A stretch of 64,000 nt of DNA from Tillandsia leiboldiana (Eukaryota; Streptophyta; Magnoliopsida; Poales; Bromeliaceae), in assembly GCA_029204045.2 (NCBI GenBank), contig JAQNDB010000472.1, positions 1-64,000 of the forward strand. Direction: 5' to 3'. Below are positions 1 through 11,130 of the stretch, in pieces. Position 1 is the stretch's first letter. Each line of letters begins with the position of its first letter. The notes under the pieces are model-generated. The model was not told the DNA's origin and searched no databases. It worked only from the letters and a program-made list of their open reading frames with translations. A program made the position numbers and the translations under genes.

Positions 1-766
1 CGCGTGCGCCGGGTCCACGCACGCGCCCAGCTCGCCACGTGGCGCGTGGTAACGCGCCGCCACACGGGCGCGTTACCACGCGCCCCCCCCCCAGGCGCGG
101 GACACGCGCCCTGCCCACACCGAGCGCGTTCCCAGCGCCGCCAGCGCGCCTTTTTCTCGCCTCGGGGAGCGTGCCACCGCTCGCACCTCGGGATCCGCGC
201 CGCGCCTCGCCTCGGTTTACGTGCCACGTCGCCTCGAAAAACGCGCACGCCTACCGGACTCGAAAACCAATATAAATAGTCCATTCCTAGCGATTTCGCG
301 CGCTGAATCCAAAAACGATGTTCCGTTTCCCCAAATTCTCATCCGAAATTTGCGGAGTGCCCCCGGATAGCCCACTTGATCCGATTTTCCACGCCGGGTC
401 CAAATCTGAAGTCCGATTTGCCAAAATACAACTCTAAAAATTTCCGATGGCAGCCGGAGAGGTAACATTAATCCAAATTTGCCCAGAGTCAAATTTTGAC
501 ATCTGAATCACGCGAAATCACTTCCAAACACCCGACGGGTCCCCCAAATTCCCACGGGGTCTCCTTATAAGCCCGAAGTCCAACACTTGTGTCCAAAATG
601 CGCGCAAACACCACCGACACATCACGCAGGCCTCCAGTGATGCACTAAATCCCAAATTGCATCACAATCCATTTCTTGGGCCCGACACGCGCACACAACA
701 CCCCCAACGGCCCTAAAAGCTACCCAACAATAGCAACTCCTACGCGGGGAATTCCGGGACCTCACA
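1..766 (-). repeat. T0: partial Tekay-type gypsy LTR, own 5' end at 766
   Basis: Read on the minus strand this begins TGTGAGGTCCCGG at 766, close to the start of the T6 LTR at 53495 (TGTGAGGACCTGG). Both then carry GGATTCAGCGCGCGAAA (near 293-309 here, near 53783 in T6) followed by GC-rich DNA with CACGTG boxes (36-41 here). The base after 766 is C1 RNase H coding sequence, so this is the outer 5' edge of an element inserted into C1. The LTR runs off the left edge of the window. No gene is seen in it. Confidence 0.75.
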
Positions 767-891
767 CAAATATTCTTCAAATTTCCTACATTTCAACTGA
801 AGATCAATTAGCTGACTTGTTAACAAAACCTTTGGATCAAAAACGTTTCATTCATTTGCGTAAAGCAATTGGAATGCTTTCCTTGAAATAA
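767..891 (+). pseudogene. C1 copia pol fragment: last ~40 codons of RNase H
   Basis: The residues ISYISTEDQLADLLTKPL and the final IGMLSLK match the C-terminus of the C2 pol product (minus strand, ending at 18050). This is the conserved tail of Ty1/copia RNase H, which degrades the RNA strand during reverse transcription. Everything upstream was separated by the T0 LTR at 766/767. The frame ends at TAA 889-891. It cannot be expressed as an enzyme here, but it fixes the orientation of C1 as plus. Confidence 0.9.
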
Positions 892-1828
892 CCTCCTTTT
901 GAAACATTTGTTTAGGTTAGGTTTTGTTTTTGGTGTTTTTTTGTTCATTATCTATGCTTAGACATAGAACATTAATTGAGCATTAGTTTTGATTGACTTT
1001 AACTGCATCCTTTTATATGTTTAGAAATTTATTATGCTTTTGATATCATAATAATTCATTTGATGCAATGATCATTTATGTGAATTAAATCATCTTTGTT
1101 TTGATCAAAGTCAATTTCTCTCTCATGATCTCTTGGTATAGTTTTTATCTTATTTGACTGTTTAGTCGAGTATGAAATCGAGATCAATATTTGGCTGAAT
1201 ACTTTATATCTTAAATAATTGATAGCCAATTGAGGGGGAGTCAAGAAAAAGTGTATGCTCAAAAGATGTGGAAAGAGTTACATCCCAATGAGGAGTGTGA
1301 AAACTACCACCACATGGAGGAAAGAGCTACCACCTCGGTCGTCCGAGTACTGTGTGCAGCTACCACATGTATACCAAGCAAGGTTTTTCAAGTTTGATTA
1401 AATAAAATGCATGTTGAAATACTTGACTCTGTCAAAATTTCAAGGTTGGTATAAGGTGGGATTTTAATGAAAGATGCTCAAAGAGCCACTCTCTTCAATA
1501 AATTGACTAGATATATTATCTAACTTATCTGGGATTTTAGACATCTATTGATCTTTGTATTTCATTTTCTTTACCGAATTGATGATTTGATAAAGGCATT
1601 ACTCATAAGATCAAGTTAGATGTAATTGAAGTTGTTCAACTTTAAGGAATTTAATTTTTATAAATTTTCGTTTCATTTGTTGGATGTTATTGATAGATTT
1701 GGCATAATCTATTTCTTGTTGTATGAAACGATGATTTTCATTTAAAGTTGATACACAAAAGTGCTTACAATCTTTTTCTGGATTTTTCTAGAATTTTTCT
1801 GAATTTTTCTGAAGAAAAAGTTGGAGCC

Positions 1829-1919
1829 GATCCGGATTGGACAAGCCGATCCGGATCCCGAACGCAGGTATTCTCTGCGGGTAGCCGATCCGGATCGTAA
1901 TCACGAACTGATCCGGATC
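1829..1919 (+). promoter_or_regulatory. C1 internal GATCCGGATC palindrome array
   Basis: Four copies start at 1829 (last base T), 1848, 1887 and 1910. They form two pairs with 19-23 bp between starts, and the pairs begin 58 bp apart. GATCCGGATC is its own reverse complement. The C1 LTR has five such pairs at a similar period (4848-5130). The array ends 12-15 bp before a TATA-like TTTATATAGA. I infer a binding array for a dimeric factor that drives the third ORF. Confidence 0.6.
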
Positions 1920-1930
1920 GCGGCTAGGGT

Positions 1931-1940
1931 TTTATATAGA
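1931..1940 (+). promoter_or_regulatory. Candidate internal TATA box of C1
   Basis: TTTATATAGA follows the palindrome array and precedes a pyrimidine-rich leader and the intron donor at 2055. In C2 the matching position reads TTTATTAGAA, so the box is not strictly kept. Support is positional only. Confidence 0.4.
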
Positions 1941-2054
1941 ACAAAAGGGTTTTGATTTCTTTTACTTCAATCTTTTGTTCAATAGTCTCCAGAGCTTCTC
2001 TCTCTAGAATTCATCCATCTTGGAAGCTTTCAAACTCAAGTTCTTCGACTCCAA

Positions 2055-2436
2055 GTAAGTTTTATTGATCAAAATCTCAGTTTTTCACAGTTTTTCATAT
2101 TCTTCCTCAAAACGTGATGAAATTCTTGTATCTATTTCGTTTGTGATGGTTTTTGATCAAATTTCTTTTGAAATAAGAACTCTGGGTAGATTAGTTTTGA
2201 TTATATGCTAGGTATTCTCATGATAAACGAATTTTTGGCCTTCGATTTCAAAAATTTCGGTTTTAGGGCATATAATGGGAATTTTCGAAAATCATGCGAT
2301 TGATCTATTTTTAAAATTTTTTTTGCAAAACTAATTTGATTCTTAGTCTCTCTACACGATAATGATTGTTTGGGTACAATTTTTCAAATTTTTGAAAATT
2401 AACAATTTTTTCGTGTTCTTGAGTTGTTGCTCACAG
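2055..2436 (+). other. Predicted 382-nt intron in the leader of the C1 third ORF
   Basis: The donor is CCAA|GTAAGT and the acceptor is TTGCTCACAG|GATT. The span is AT-rich, as plant introns are. The matching C2 interval on the minus strand (16882 to 16501) has the same donor, the same acceptor and the same length of 382 nt although the copies have diverged. Splicing would place the ATG at 2467 thirty nt into the second exon. Confidence 0.55.
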
Positions 2437-2466
2437 GATTTCCTTTTTCACAAGAATCTAGTAGCA

Positions 2467-3906
2467 ATGGTGATCACCTGGATCATTCTTCTTCTGGCTA
2501 CTATGGTCCATACTAGAGACACTGTCAAGTCCAAGAGGGCTAAGAAGGCGAAGAAAGCAAAAGATGATTCCGATACGGAATCTGAGACGGAATCGATCGA
2601 TTGGGATGAGTTGCAAGTTGAAGCAACAGCACCCACTGCTTCGAAAGGAAAAGCGCCTGCGGAAACATCAAAGGCTCCGCCTACTGCTGCTGAAAAGGAA
2701 AAGCTCCAATGGAAGAAACTCTCTTGAAAACAAAAAGAAAAAGTGTTGTTCGCAAAAGAGGGAGTGCTCGAGGAATTTCCATTGAGCAACCAGTTGCTAG
2801 CCAACCACCTCCACAAGACTTTATCAGCTCTGCTAGGATAAAGGACTTTGAGAACAGGGAATGCATTGGCGAAAGGCATGTTAATGTCAAAGCCTTGAAG
2901 GAAAGATCTCTGCCATTTGGGACTCTGTATGACCAGACAGGTCTTGCTCCCATTTGCGATTTCCCCGAGACCACTGGGTATTGTCTTCACTCAGTAAGGA
3001 TGTTCTATCAAAATGCTTGCTATCTAGTTGATGAGGAGAGCGGACGTCGAGACTTTCAAACATTGGTCAAGAATGTTAAGATTAAAGTAACGCCTCAACT
3101 GATTGGAGAGGTATTAGGGATGAAGGCCCGAGCAGATGGCGCTCATTATCTGAAGAATCAAATCTTCAACACCAACTCCTGGAGAGTGGTAGTTGATGGA
3201 ATCTGTCTTCCAGATACTCGGTCGACTGGAAACTCCGTTTTTCAAAAGAACTTCGACCAGAGTTTCGCTTTTTGAACTTCATTATCTGCTATAACGTCCT
3301 TCCAAATATGAATACAAAGGTTCTTCGGTGGGATCGGATGTTGTTCCTCTATCTTCTTGGAAACCCCACAGCAGCAATGGGAGCAAACTTAAACATTCCT
3401 TACGTCATCTGGGCGAGGATGGCACGCTATGTGGAACATGCTCACCCTTCAGAGAGACTACCTTATCCAATGATCATTATGCGCATTCTTCGCAAATTTA
3501 AAGCTGACACAAGTGCGAGTTCCTACATGCACAGTCTAGGAACGATCAATGAAACAACTATTGTAAAGTCTCTCTCAACAAAACAAGATGAGCCCATATT
3601 ACCTCCTCACCGACAACGAGCACAACAACAACAAGCAACAACCTCTGCACCGCAGCAACCCCTCCAGTCCAACCAGCACATACAGCACAACGAGCACCTC
3701 CATCAACTTCTGATGATGATGCATCAGTTACCTCAATCTATAAAGAACAGCAAAGGCTCTCCAACGAGCAAGAACGTATATCAAATGAACTTATTGAGGT
3801 AAAGGAAGAAATAAAGAAGGTCAACAAGAATCAGTCATCAATGAACAAACGATTAAAGAAAATCTTCCAAATACTCGGCTGTATTAGTTCGGATGAGTCT
3901 GAATAA
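2467..3906 (+). pseudogene. C1 third ORF (aORF / env-like), frameshifted
   Basis: The ATG at 2467 opens a frame with a hydrophobic N-terminus (VITWIILLLA), a basic KRAKKAKK stretch and an acidic Ser/Glu-rich region. It stops at 2727. The protein continues in another frame from about 2709 to 3275, in a third from about 3272 to 3740, and in a fourth from about 3739 to TAA 3904-3906, so about three frameshifts. The middle (about 2850-3510, including LPFGTLYDQTG and PYPMIIMRILRKF) resembles the 'putative plant transposon protein' domain carried by several plant retrotransposons. The tail is Gln-rich, then a short coiled coil ending ILGCISSDESE. C2 keeps the N-terminus and tail but lacks the middle. 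The function of such third ORFs is not established. Env-like is only a label based on position and the hydrophobic start. Confidence 0.65.
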
Positions 3907-4620
3907 TCCGTATCCTTCTAATTTCTTTTTCTTATGCAGATTTTTAATCCTTCTCTTGTGCAGGTTTTTAAGTTTTAGTTTTTAGTTTTTAGTTCTCAAA
4001 CTTTTGGTACTTGAACTGTTAACTATTCTCTTCATTTTGGTAATTTTTGGCTAACTTTTGTGACAAAAAGGGGGAGAGAGATAAACAATGATACAATGTT
4101 TGTGAGAAACTTGAAACTAAGGAGGTAAGTATAACCTCAACTTGAAAGGTAAGTAGAACTTCAACTTTTGGTTTTCATTTGTGTTTGAATGCATGCCTCG
4201 ACTAAGTATTCGACTAACTATTTGGGCATGTAATATAACTAACAAGTTGATGTTCACTAACATGACATTTTGATTTTGATTGCATAGAAGATATGTTGGT
4301 GTTTTAACTATGATCAATTTACATATCTGAATGTATAAATGTCATGGTAAGTATAAATGAGTATAAACTTCATCTCTGTATGTGGTTTTTGAATGATATA
4401 AAATTCTTGAGGTATCTAACGATTTCTTTTGTCAAGAATGATTTCTTTTGCAGAGAGTACAGATGTCTAAGTCTAGAGTCTGTTTTAGGAGTTTAACTCA
4501 TGTATTTTATTTTGGATCTCCATTGTAAATTTTTGTTGTATGGTGATAGCAACAAAAATATCTTTTTGAATTTTCTTGAGTGGATTTATGTTTTGTCACG
4601 AAACCGCCAAAGGGGGAGAT
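3907..4620 (+). other. C1 3' non-coding region with polypurine tract
   Basis: About 0.7 kb without an ORF between the third ORF and the 3' LTR. C2 has the matching segment at 14960-15661. It ends in the purine run AAAGGGGGAGAT (4609-4620) directly before TGTTACGG, the position expected for the plus-strand primer of reverse transcription. A second purine run (AAAAAGGGGGAGAGAG, about 4065-4080) lies about 540 bp earlier. Confidence 0.7.
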
Positions 4621-4847
4621 TGTTACGGAATTTAAGTTGGCGTATTTCGTGAATTCGGTTAAGTCTTGAAGATTGAAGGTAAAGAAGGTTGGATCATATA
4701 ACTCAATCTCAAGAAAGAAGAATTCAAAAGGATCAGGTATGTTTAACTTAATATCTTTGGTGATCCGAATACTTCTTATAGTGTAGAAACACTTGGATGA
4801 ACTTGTAATTGCATAAATATCAAAAACTGGACATGGGACATGTTCAG

Positions 4848-5130
4848 GATCCGGATCAGACTTTGCAATCCGGATCCCGAAGGTTGTTCGTTCATACACC
4901 AGTTCAATCCGGATCGTAGCCTCCGTTGATCCGGATCCCGAACACTGGGTTTACCATTTTATTTGAACGATCCGGATCAGGCTTTTCAATCCGGATCCCG
5001 AACGTTGATGTTTGGTGAACTGTATGAACGATCCGGATCAGGCACTTCGATCCGGATCCCGAACCTTGGTTTTTCTGGAAACTGTTTTTCTCGCTACTGC
5101 AATCCGGATCGCCGAACTCCGATCCGGATC
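4848..5130 (+). promoter_or_regulatory. Ten-copy (G/A)ATCCGGATC array in the C1 LTR
   Basis: Starts: 4848, 4867, 4906, 4928, 4969, 4988, 5030, 5049, 5101, 5121. They form five pairs, 19-22 bp within a pair and 58-71 bp between pairs. The first base is G or A. The array ends 68 bp before TATAAATAG (5198). Palindromic repeats ahead of the LTR TATA box are known in Sireviruses; this particular motif is read directly here. Confidence 0.75.
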
Positions 5131-5197
5131 GTCGTCATGTAAAATTCCAGAAAAGGATAGTTTTTTATTCTTATCCTCTTCCAATGGTTTCTAACCT

Positions 5198-5206
5198 ATA
5201 AATAGA
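5198..5206 (+). promoter_or_regulatory. TATA box of the C1 LTR
   Basis: TATAAATAG in CCTATAAATAGACCCT, conserved at the same place in C2 (minus strand, about 14438-14447 and 23408-23417) and C3 (57984-57992). Confidence 0.7.
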
Positions 5207-5949
5207 CCCTATGATTCATTTTTCTAGGGTAAGCCGCTAATCCTAAAAGCTGTCATCCTATATACGGCCTAAGATCCACATATAGAGAAGAAAGAAATCA
5301 AGAGATTTAATCTTATGTTTCTTCATCTATATTGATTGATTTGATTCTAGGTTGTCATACTCACATTTTGAGTAGAATCAAATCAATGAATACTTAGATG
5401 GTATTTCCGATCTATTTCTAATCTAAGTATTCGGCGGATCATCACCACCCAAAACAACGATTTATCCCAAATCGGCGCGGGACTCGCGTGGCCTTGTGGA
5501 TTCAAGGTGCTACCGCTCTCGTGGATTCGGAGCGAGGTACGTTCGTGGATTCGAAGCGTGCTACTGGGTGAAGACCGTGGATTCGGTCGGACGTCGTGGA
5601 CTCGACGTTGGACGCCGTGGATTCGGCGTTGGGCGCAGATAGTGGATTCGAGAAGCGTCGTGGAGCGAGCGGAGAAGATCAACTAGGAGCGTATGGAAAA
5701 GGTTGAGTCGTCTGTGAGTACGGTATATCACCTTGTACGTGTTTAATTCTAGTGGATTTCACCGTGTTATCGGTCCCATGGTTTTTTTACTCCGGTTTGG
5801 AGTTTCCACGTAAAAATCTCTGCGTGTTATTTATTTTTCCGCATTGGGTTTTATATCGCAAAGATTTTTGAGTGTTTATTGTTTACACATATTCACCCCC
5901 CTCTAGGTGTTTTTTCCCCTATTTAGATCCTATTATACATAACCCAACA

Positions 5950-7919
5950 TTTTAACCGCTTCACGGTGCTAGTGCGGCGCCCTTAGCAGGCGTGAAGAGG
6001 TCCTCACCCCATACACGTGAGGCACACGGGTCACTCGGAACACTTCTCCGGAAAAGTACACCCATGCGGAGCCAATCCGCCTGTCTACGTGCAACATCCA
6101 AAACCGAAATCGCCGGTGTCGGCGTGTGATAAGCCCCGCGACCGCAGCCGCCACAATTATAATAAAAAGTATTAAGCCCCGCGACCGCAGACCGCCACAG
6201 TTATTAATAATAAATATTCATGCGAAGGTATAAAAGTCCATCTACTTTATTAGACAAATTAACGAGCCTTTTATGATGATATGGTGCACTTACTGCACTC
6301 GTTGCACTTATAGCAAGGGTACCCACCTGGTTGCGAGCGGATCGGAGCACCCGGATCTTTCGGACACTCCCGTTGCGTGTCTGGACCTAAGAAGGGTCCA
6401 TAAGTGTAACCAAAATCAGAACCACGCATTAACTCTACAAAACGAAAGCCCGACATTACCCGTCCGACGGAAACCTAAAGAAACCGTCAAACCCGCCGGT
6501 CGACGGGTTTCCCCCCCGCGAAGCCCACCAAAACCATGCGGCGATCCTCTGCGGGCGGCGCCCGCGCGGTGTGATTCGCGCGGGTGCCCACGCGGGTGCG
6601 GTGCCCGCGCGGTGCCCGCATGGTGCCCGCGCGGGTGCGGTGCCCGCGCGGCGCCCATGCGGGTGCGGTGCCCGCGCGGTGCCCGCATGTGCCCGCGCGG
6701 GTTAGGTGCTCGCGCGGCGCCCGTGCGGTGCGGGGGCCCGCGCGGTGGCCCCGCGCGGGTGGCGGTGCCCGCGCGGCGCCCATGCGGGTGCGGTGCCCGC
6801 GCGGCGCCCATGCGGGTGCGGTGCCCGCGCGGTGCCCGCATGGTGCCCGCGCGGTGCCCGCATGGTGCCCGCGCGGTGCCCGCATGGTGCCCGCGCGGGT
6901 GCGGTGCCCGCGGCGGCGCCCATGCGGGTGCGGTGCCCGCGCGGTGCCCGCATGGTGGCCCGCGTGGGTGTGGTGCCCGCGTGGCGCCCATGCGGGTGCG
7001 GTGCCCGCGCGGTGCCCGCATGGTGCCCGCGCGGGTGCGGTGCCCGCGCGGCGCCCATGCGGGTGCGGTGCCCGCATGGTGCCCGCGTGGGTGTGATCCG
7101 CGCGGTGCCCGCGCGGGTGCGGTCCGCGCGGAGCCCGCGCCGGCTCCCGTTGTTGCCGCCCGCGCGATGCCCTAGCGGCATCGCGCGTCTCCGCCGCCCG
7201 TGCCGTGCCCTAGCTTGCGCAACGACGGCGGCGGTGACGGATACGATGATGACGACCGAAACCCTAAACAAGAACTTAAAAGAAGACCCCGAAAAAACCA
7301 CAACGAGGATTGCACTCACCGAATTAGTCCACGGGGGAGACGTCCGGTCGCGCTCTTGTCTCCGGTTCGTTGTTCGGTGTGATCGGACTCCTTCGTTTCC
7401 TCCATTTTCTCCTTTCTTTCCTTCGGCTAGGGTTCCATCCTTTCTTTTCTTTCTCTTTCGCGTTCTTTCTTTTTGGCTAGGGTTTCTCTTTTTTTTTTTT
7501 CTTTGTACGTATTAATTTATCCCCTTTTAAATACTAGTCGCCGATTAATTAATTTCCCCATTTTAATTAATCATAGGAGATAAAAACCCCAAATTTAATT
7601 ATACGTAACCGATTAATTAATTTCCTTAATTAATTAATCATAGGAATATCCAGATTCCCCTAACAAACTTGCCAGATATTTTACGCGGATTTCGATGCAC
7701 GACTTAAGTCATCGTGATCTTAAAAATCCCATTCCGGGAGATCCGTACATCGGATTCCCGATCCGATCGCGCCATCGGTCTTCGTTTTCCGGGCCCTTCG
7801 ATGGAAAAATACCCGCACCACACACCGACCGAGTTTCAAATGTTAAATAATTTTATCACTTAAGGGCATAAATAAGTAACATGTGAGTCACAATCAGTCG
7901 TAAAAGCCGAATCTCTACA
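5950..7919 (-). repeat. G1 3' LTR, partial
   Basis: It matches 13249-13661 followed by 23930-25095 of the G1 5' LTR. The own start is TGTAGAGATTCGGC at 7919. The end proximal to the window start is missing because C1 inserted. It contains a GC-rich tandem array (about 6580-7140), a pyrimidine-rich stretch (7380-7505) and AT-rich palindromic TTAATTAATT runs (7530-7640). Reading frames through the GC array occur on both strands and are compositional artefacts. Confidence 0.8.
6580..7140. repeat. GC-rich minisatellite in the G1 3' LTR
   Basis: Irregular repeats built from GTGCCCGCGCGG, GTGCCCGCATG and GCGCCCATGCGGGTGCG. The same array in the other LTR of G1 (about 24125-24310) is roughly 380 bp shorter, which accounts for almost all of the length difference between the shared LTR parts (1,549 versus 1,166 bp). 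Confidence 0.85.
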
Positions 7920-7942
7920 CCACTCACACTTTAAAAAAAAGT

Positions 7943-10840
7943 TCATCCCCGAAACTTAAGTACAAACCTCACCAAACACCTGGGAAAGTATTCCCTCATC
8001 CTCGATTCCAGTTCCCATGTCGCTTCGCGTTCTTCGTGGTTGCTCCACTGGACCTTTACGTAGGGAATAGTTCGATTACGCAACCTCTTGTCCTCTCTTG
8101 CCAAAATCCGCACCGGCGTCTCCTCGACGCTCAAAACCTCACACAACTCGATGGTGGAAACATCCAAGGCATGAGAGGGGTCAGCGAGGTACTTCCGGAG
8201 CATTGAGACGTGGAACACGTTGTGGACTCGTTCGAGGTTCGGTGGCAAGGCTAACCGGTACGCCACTGGACCCACGCGTTCTAGGATCTCGAATGGTCCC
8301 ACGTACCTCGGACTTAACTTTCCTTTTAGGACGAAACGTCGTTTTCCTTTGGATGGTGAGACTCGGAGTAAAACATGCTCACCTACCATGAACTCTAAGT
8401 CTCGTCGTCTCTTGTCCGCATAACTTTTCTGTCTGCTCTGGGCGGTCAGTAGTCTTTGTCTGATCAATCGCACCTTCGCCTCGGTCTCCTCCACCAAATC
8501 TGGGCCCAAAAACTTACGCTCACCCAAGTCATCCCAGCATATTGGAGACCGACAGCGGCGCCCATACAGAGCCTCGTATGGCGCCATCTGGATACTGGCT
8601 TGATAGCTGTTGTTGAAGGCGAACTCCACGAGGGGTAAGTATTGCGACCATCCTTCGCCCAAGTCCAAAACGCACGCTCGAAGCATGTCTTCCACAATCT
8701 GAATCACCCGCTCTGATTGCCCGTCGGTCTGCGGGTGAAATGCCGTACTAAAATGCAACTTGGTTCCCATTGCTTGTTGCAGACTCCGCCAAAAATTTGA
8801 CACGAACCGTGTGTCTCTGTCCGATGTAATAGACGTCGGTACCCCATGCAACCTTACTATCTCATTGATGTACGTTTGTGCCAGTCGTTCCCGGGTCCAC
8901 GTTGTGTGTATGGCCAGAAAGTGGGCCGATTTCGTCAAACGGTCCACAATGACCCATATCGCATCGTGTCCTTGTGGCGATCTCGGGAAACCGATCACAA
9001 AATCCATGGTAATCCTTTCCCACTTCCATTCGGGCACCGGTAGTGGTTGCAACTTTCCCGCCGGTCGCTGATGCTCGGCCTTCACTCGTTGGCATACCAG
9101 GCAGTGTGCCACGAATCGAGTTACATCTTCCTTCATCTTGGGCCACCAGAAGGTCTGTTTAACGTCCTTGTACATCTTCGTTCCCCCGGGGTGCGCTACA
9201 TAAGGAGCGGTATGCACCTCCCTCAGAATTTCCTCCTTGAGCTCTGGTAGATCCGGCACACAGATTCGTCCTCGAAACCGTATCGTGCCATCGGAGCTTA
9301 CTGCGAAATCGCCCTCCTGGTCGGCGGTTATCCTGCCTCGCACCAGCTGGAGTTGGTCATCGGTCGATTGCCCTTCAAGAATCCTGTCCAGCAGGGTGGG
9401 CCTGACCACTAGGGTCAGAAGTTGTGCGACCGTACCCGCCGGTACCACTTCCAGTCTTAACCGCGAAAACTCTGCAATCAGATGTTCTTGCTGGGTGATA
9501 GCATCTACACCTGCTTCCTCGGCCTGCCCTTTGCGACTCAAGGCGTCAGCTACCACATTTGCTTTTCCGGGATGATAGTGGATCGTCATGTCGTAGTCTT
9601 TTAGTAGCTCGAGCCACCGCCTTTGCCGCAAGTTTAGCTCCTTTTGGGTGAAGAGGTACTTGAGACTCTTATGGTCAGAGTACACGTTGCAGTGTGCTCC
9701 ATACAAGTAATGTCTCCATAGCTTGAGGACGAACACAACCGCTGCGAGCTCCAAATCATGCACGGGGTAATTTTGCTCATAATCCTTGAGTTGCCTTGAC
9801 GCATAGGCTATAACCCTTCCCCGTTGCATAAGCATTCCTCCCAATCCGTTCCGCGACGCATCGCAAAATACTTCATAATCCTCCCCCGCTTCTGGTAAGG
9901 CGAGAATCGGGGCCCGCGTCAATCTATCCTTGAGCTCCTCGAAACTCCTCTGGCACTGATCCGTCCAGATAAACTTCTCCCCTTTCGAGTTAAACGATTC
10001 AAGGGGGTGGCTATCTTAGAAAAGCCCTCCACGAAGCGCCGGTAATACCCGGCTAATCCTAGGAAGCTTCGAACCTCCGTCACCGTTGTCGGTTGGTGCC
10101 AATTCGTCACCGAGTCTATCTTCCTTGGGTCCACCGCGACTCCGGACGCCGAGACCACGTGCCCCAAGAAATCCACCTTACGGAGCCAAAACTCACACTT
10201 TTTGAGTTTGGCGTAGAGTTTCTGTTCCCGTAAGGTCTGGAGGACTGTGCGCAGATGTTCTTCATGTTCCTCATCTGTACGGGAATAGATGAGGATATCG
10301 TCGATGAAGACCACCACGACATCATGTCCATGAATACTGTGGGGGCATTAGTGAGCCCAAAAGGCATCACTGTAAATTCGTAGTGGCCATAGCGAGTTCG
10401 GAAAGCCGTCTTGGGGACGTCCTCTCCTTTAACCCTGAGCTGATGATAGCCTGACTGTAGATCAATTTTTGAAAACACCGTTGCCCCTTCCAGTTGGTCG
10501 AATAGGTCGTCGATCCTTGGCAGGGGGTACTTGTTCTTAATGGTGGCCTTGTTTATTTCCCGGTAGTCTACGCACAACCGGAGGCTTCCGTCCTTCTTCC
10601 TCACGAACAGGACGGGCGCGCCCCATGGTGACGCGCTTGGTCTGATAAAACCTTTGTCCAAAAGGTCCTCCAGCTGTGCCTTGAGTTCTTTCAACTCAGC
10701 GAAGGCCATCCTGTACGGTGCCTTGGTGATGGGCTTGGTGCTGGGGAGTAGTTCAATAGGAAAGTCAACTTCTCGTTCGGGCGGCATCCCAGGGAGTTCC
10801 GCCGGGAATACATCCGGGAAATCCCTTACGACTGGGACGT
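7943..10840 (-). pseudogene. G1 pol remnant: RT, RNase H, integrase, chromodomain
   Basis: Own 5' end near 10840 (DFPDVFPAELPG). RT runs through LPRIDDLFDQLEGATVFSKIDLQ and FIDDILIYSR (near 10290-10320). RNase H has CDASRNGLGG and YSDHKSLKYL. Integrase has the zinc-finger part, TMDF, TSDRDTRF and TDGQSERV. The C-terminus carries a chromodomain-like segment (VQWSNHEEREATWE), which marks chromoviruses. Compared with G2 there is a 31-bp deletion just before FIDD (near 10318) and a 1-nt loss in a G run near 9985; both shift the frame. The last frame (9922-7943) is long and open. The protein sequence is very close to G2, although the region upstream is unrelated to G2, which suggests a mosaic element. 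Not functional. Confidence 0.85.
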
Positions 10841-11130
10841 CATGCCTAACCTAGATTATGGACCCACGCGACCAAATGATCTCTTGGGTCCTTAATCGCT
10901 AGGTGGAGGGGTGGGGCCCATCTATTCCTCACGTGACCACTAACAGGTCTCACTAGGTACAATAGGGTCTCTTATACTCTGAAACCCGCCCGCGCGCATA
11001 TGCCGGGGAGGTTTCGCCTAGTACTTAAGGATTCCTTCCCCAATCCGCACTAGGCGTGTCCGGGAATAGGGGAGGGAAAAGACGAGGGTAATTAGCTTAG
11101 GTGTAACCGGTGCTCCTAAACAGAAGGAAA
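10841..11130 (-). other. G1 spacer where protease should lie
   Basis: About 290 bp with no protease motif (no D-T/S-G) and no open frame. It matches the G3 spacer (34079-34385) in blocks such as AGAGCACCGGT and GAATCCTTAAGTA followed by AGGCGAA. The replacement is therefore a shared family trait, not decay of G1 alone. Confidence 0.65.

Larger units (their letters stand above)
892..2054 (+). other. C1 non-coding region between pol and the third ORF
   Basis: About 1.2 kb with no convincing ORF. The same stretch exists in C2 on the minus strand (about 18049 down to 16883), so it is a regular part of the family. Its right part holds four GATCCGGAT(C/T) palindromes (1829-1919), a TATA-like box (1931-1940), a pyrimidine-rich leader and, at 2055, a strong splice donor. 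Confidence 0.7.
4621..5949 (+). repeat. C1 3' LTR (1,329 bp)
   Basis: It starts TGTTACGG after the polypurine tract and ends ATAACCCAACA. It aligns along its length with both C2 LTRs and the C3 LTR. It contains ten palindromes (4848-5130), a TATA box at 5198-5206 and seven GTGGATTC-type repeats (5496-5650). The next base is inside the G1 3' LTR at the point matching 13249, so C1 inserted there. The likely 5-bp target is TTTTA (5950-5954); its partner lies outside the window. Confidence 0.9.

Noticed and set aside
271..279. TATAAATAG on the plus strand of T0
   Set aside because: The LTR is in minus orientation, judged by its TGTGAGG start at 766 and its alignment with T6, so this box faces the wrong way.
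2362..2466. Upstream extension of the C1 third ORF
   Set aside because: It spans the predicted intron acceptor (2436); the conserved protein starts at ATG 2467.
6273..7515. Long overlapping frames (up to 300 codons, both strands) rich in Arg, Ala, Pro and Gly
   Set aside because: They run through the GC-rich LTR array, where stop codons are rare in every frame. The other LTR of the same element has a different length, so no protein is conserved.
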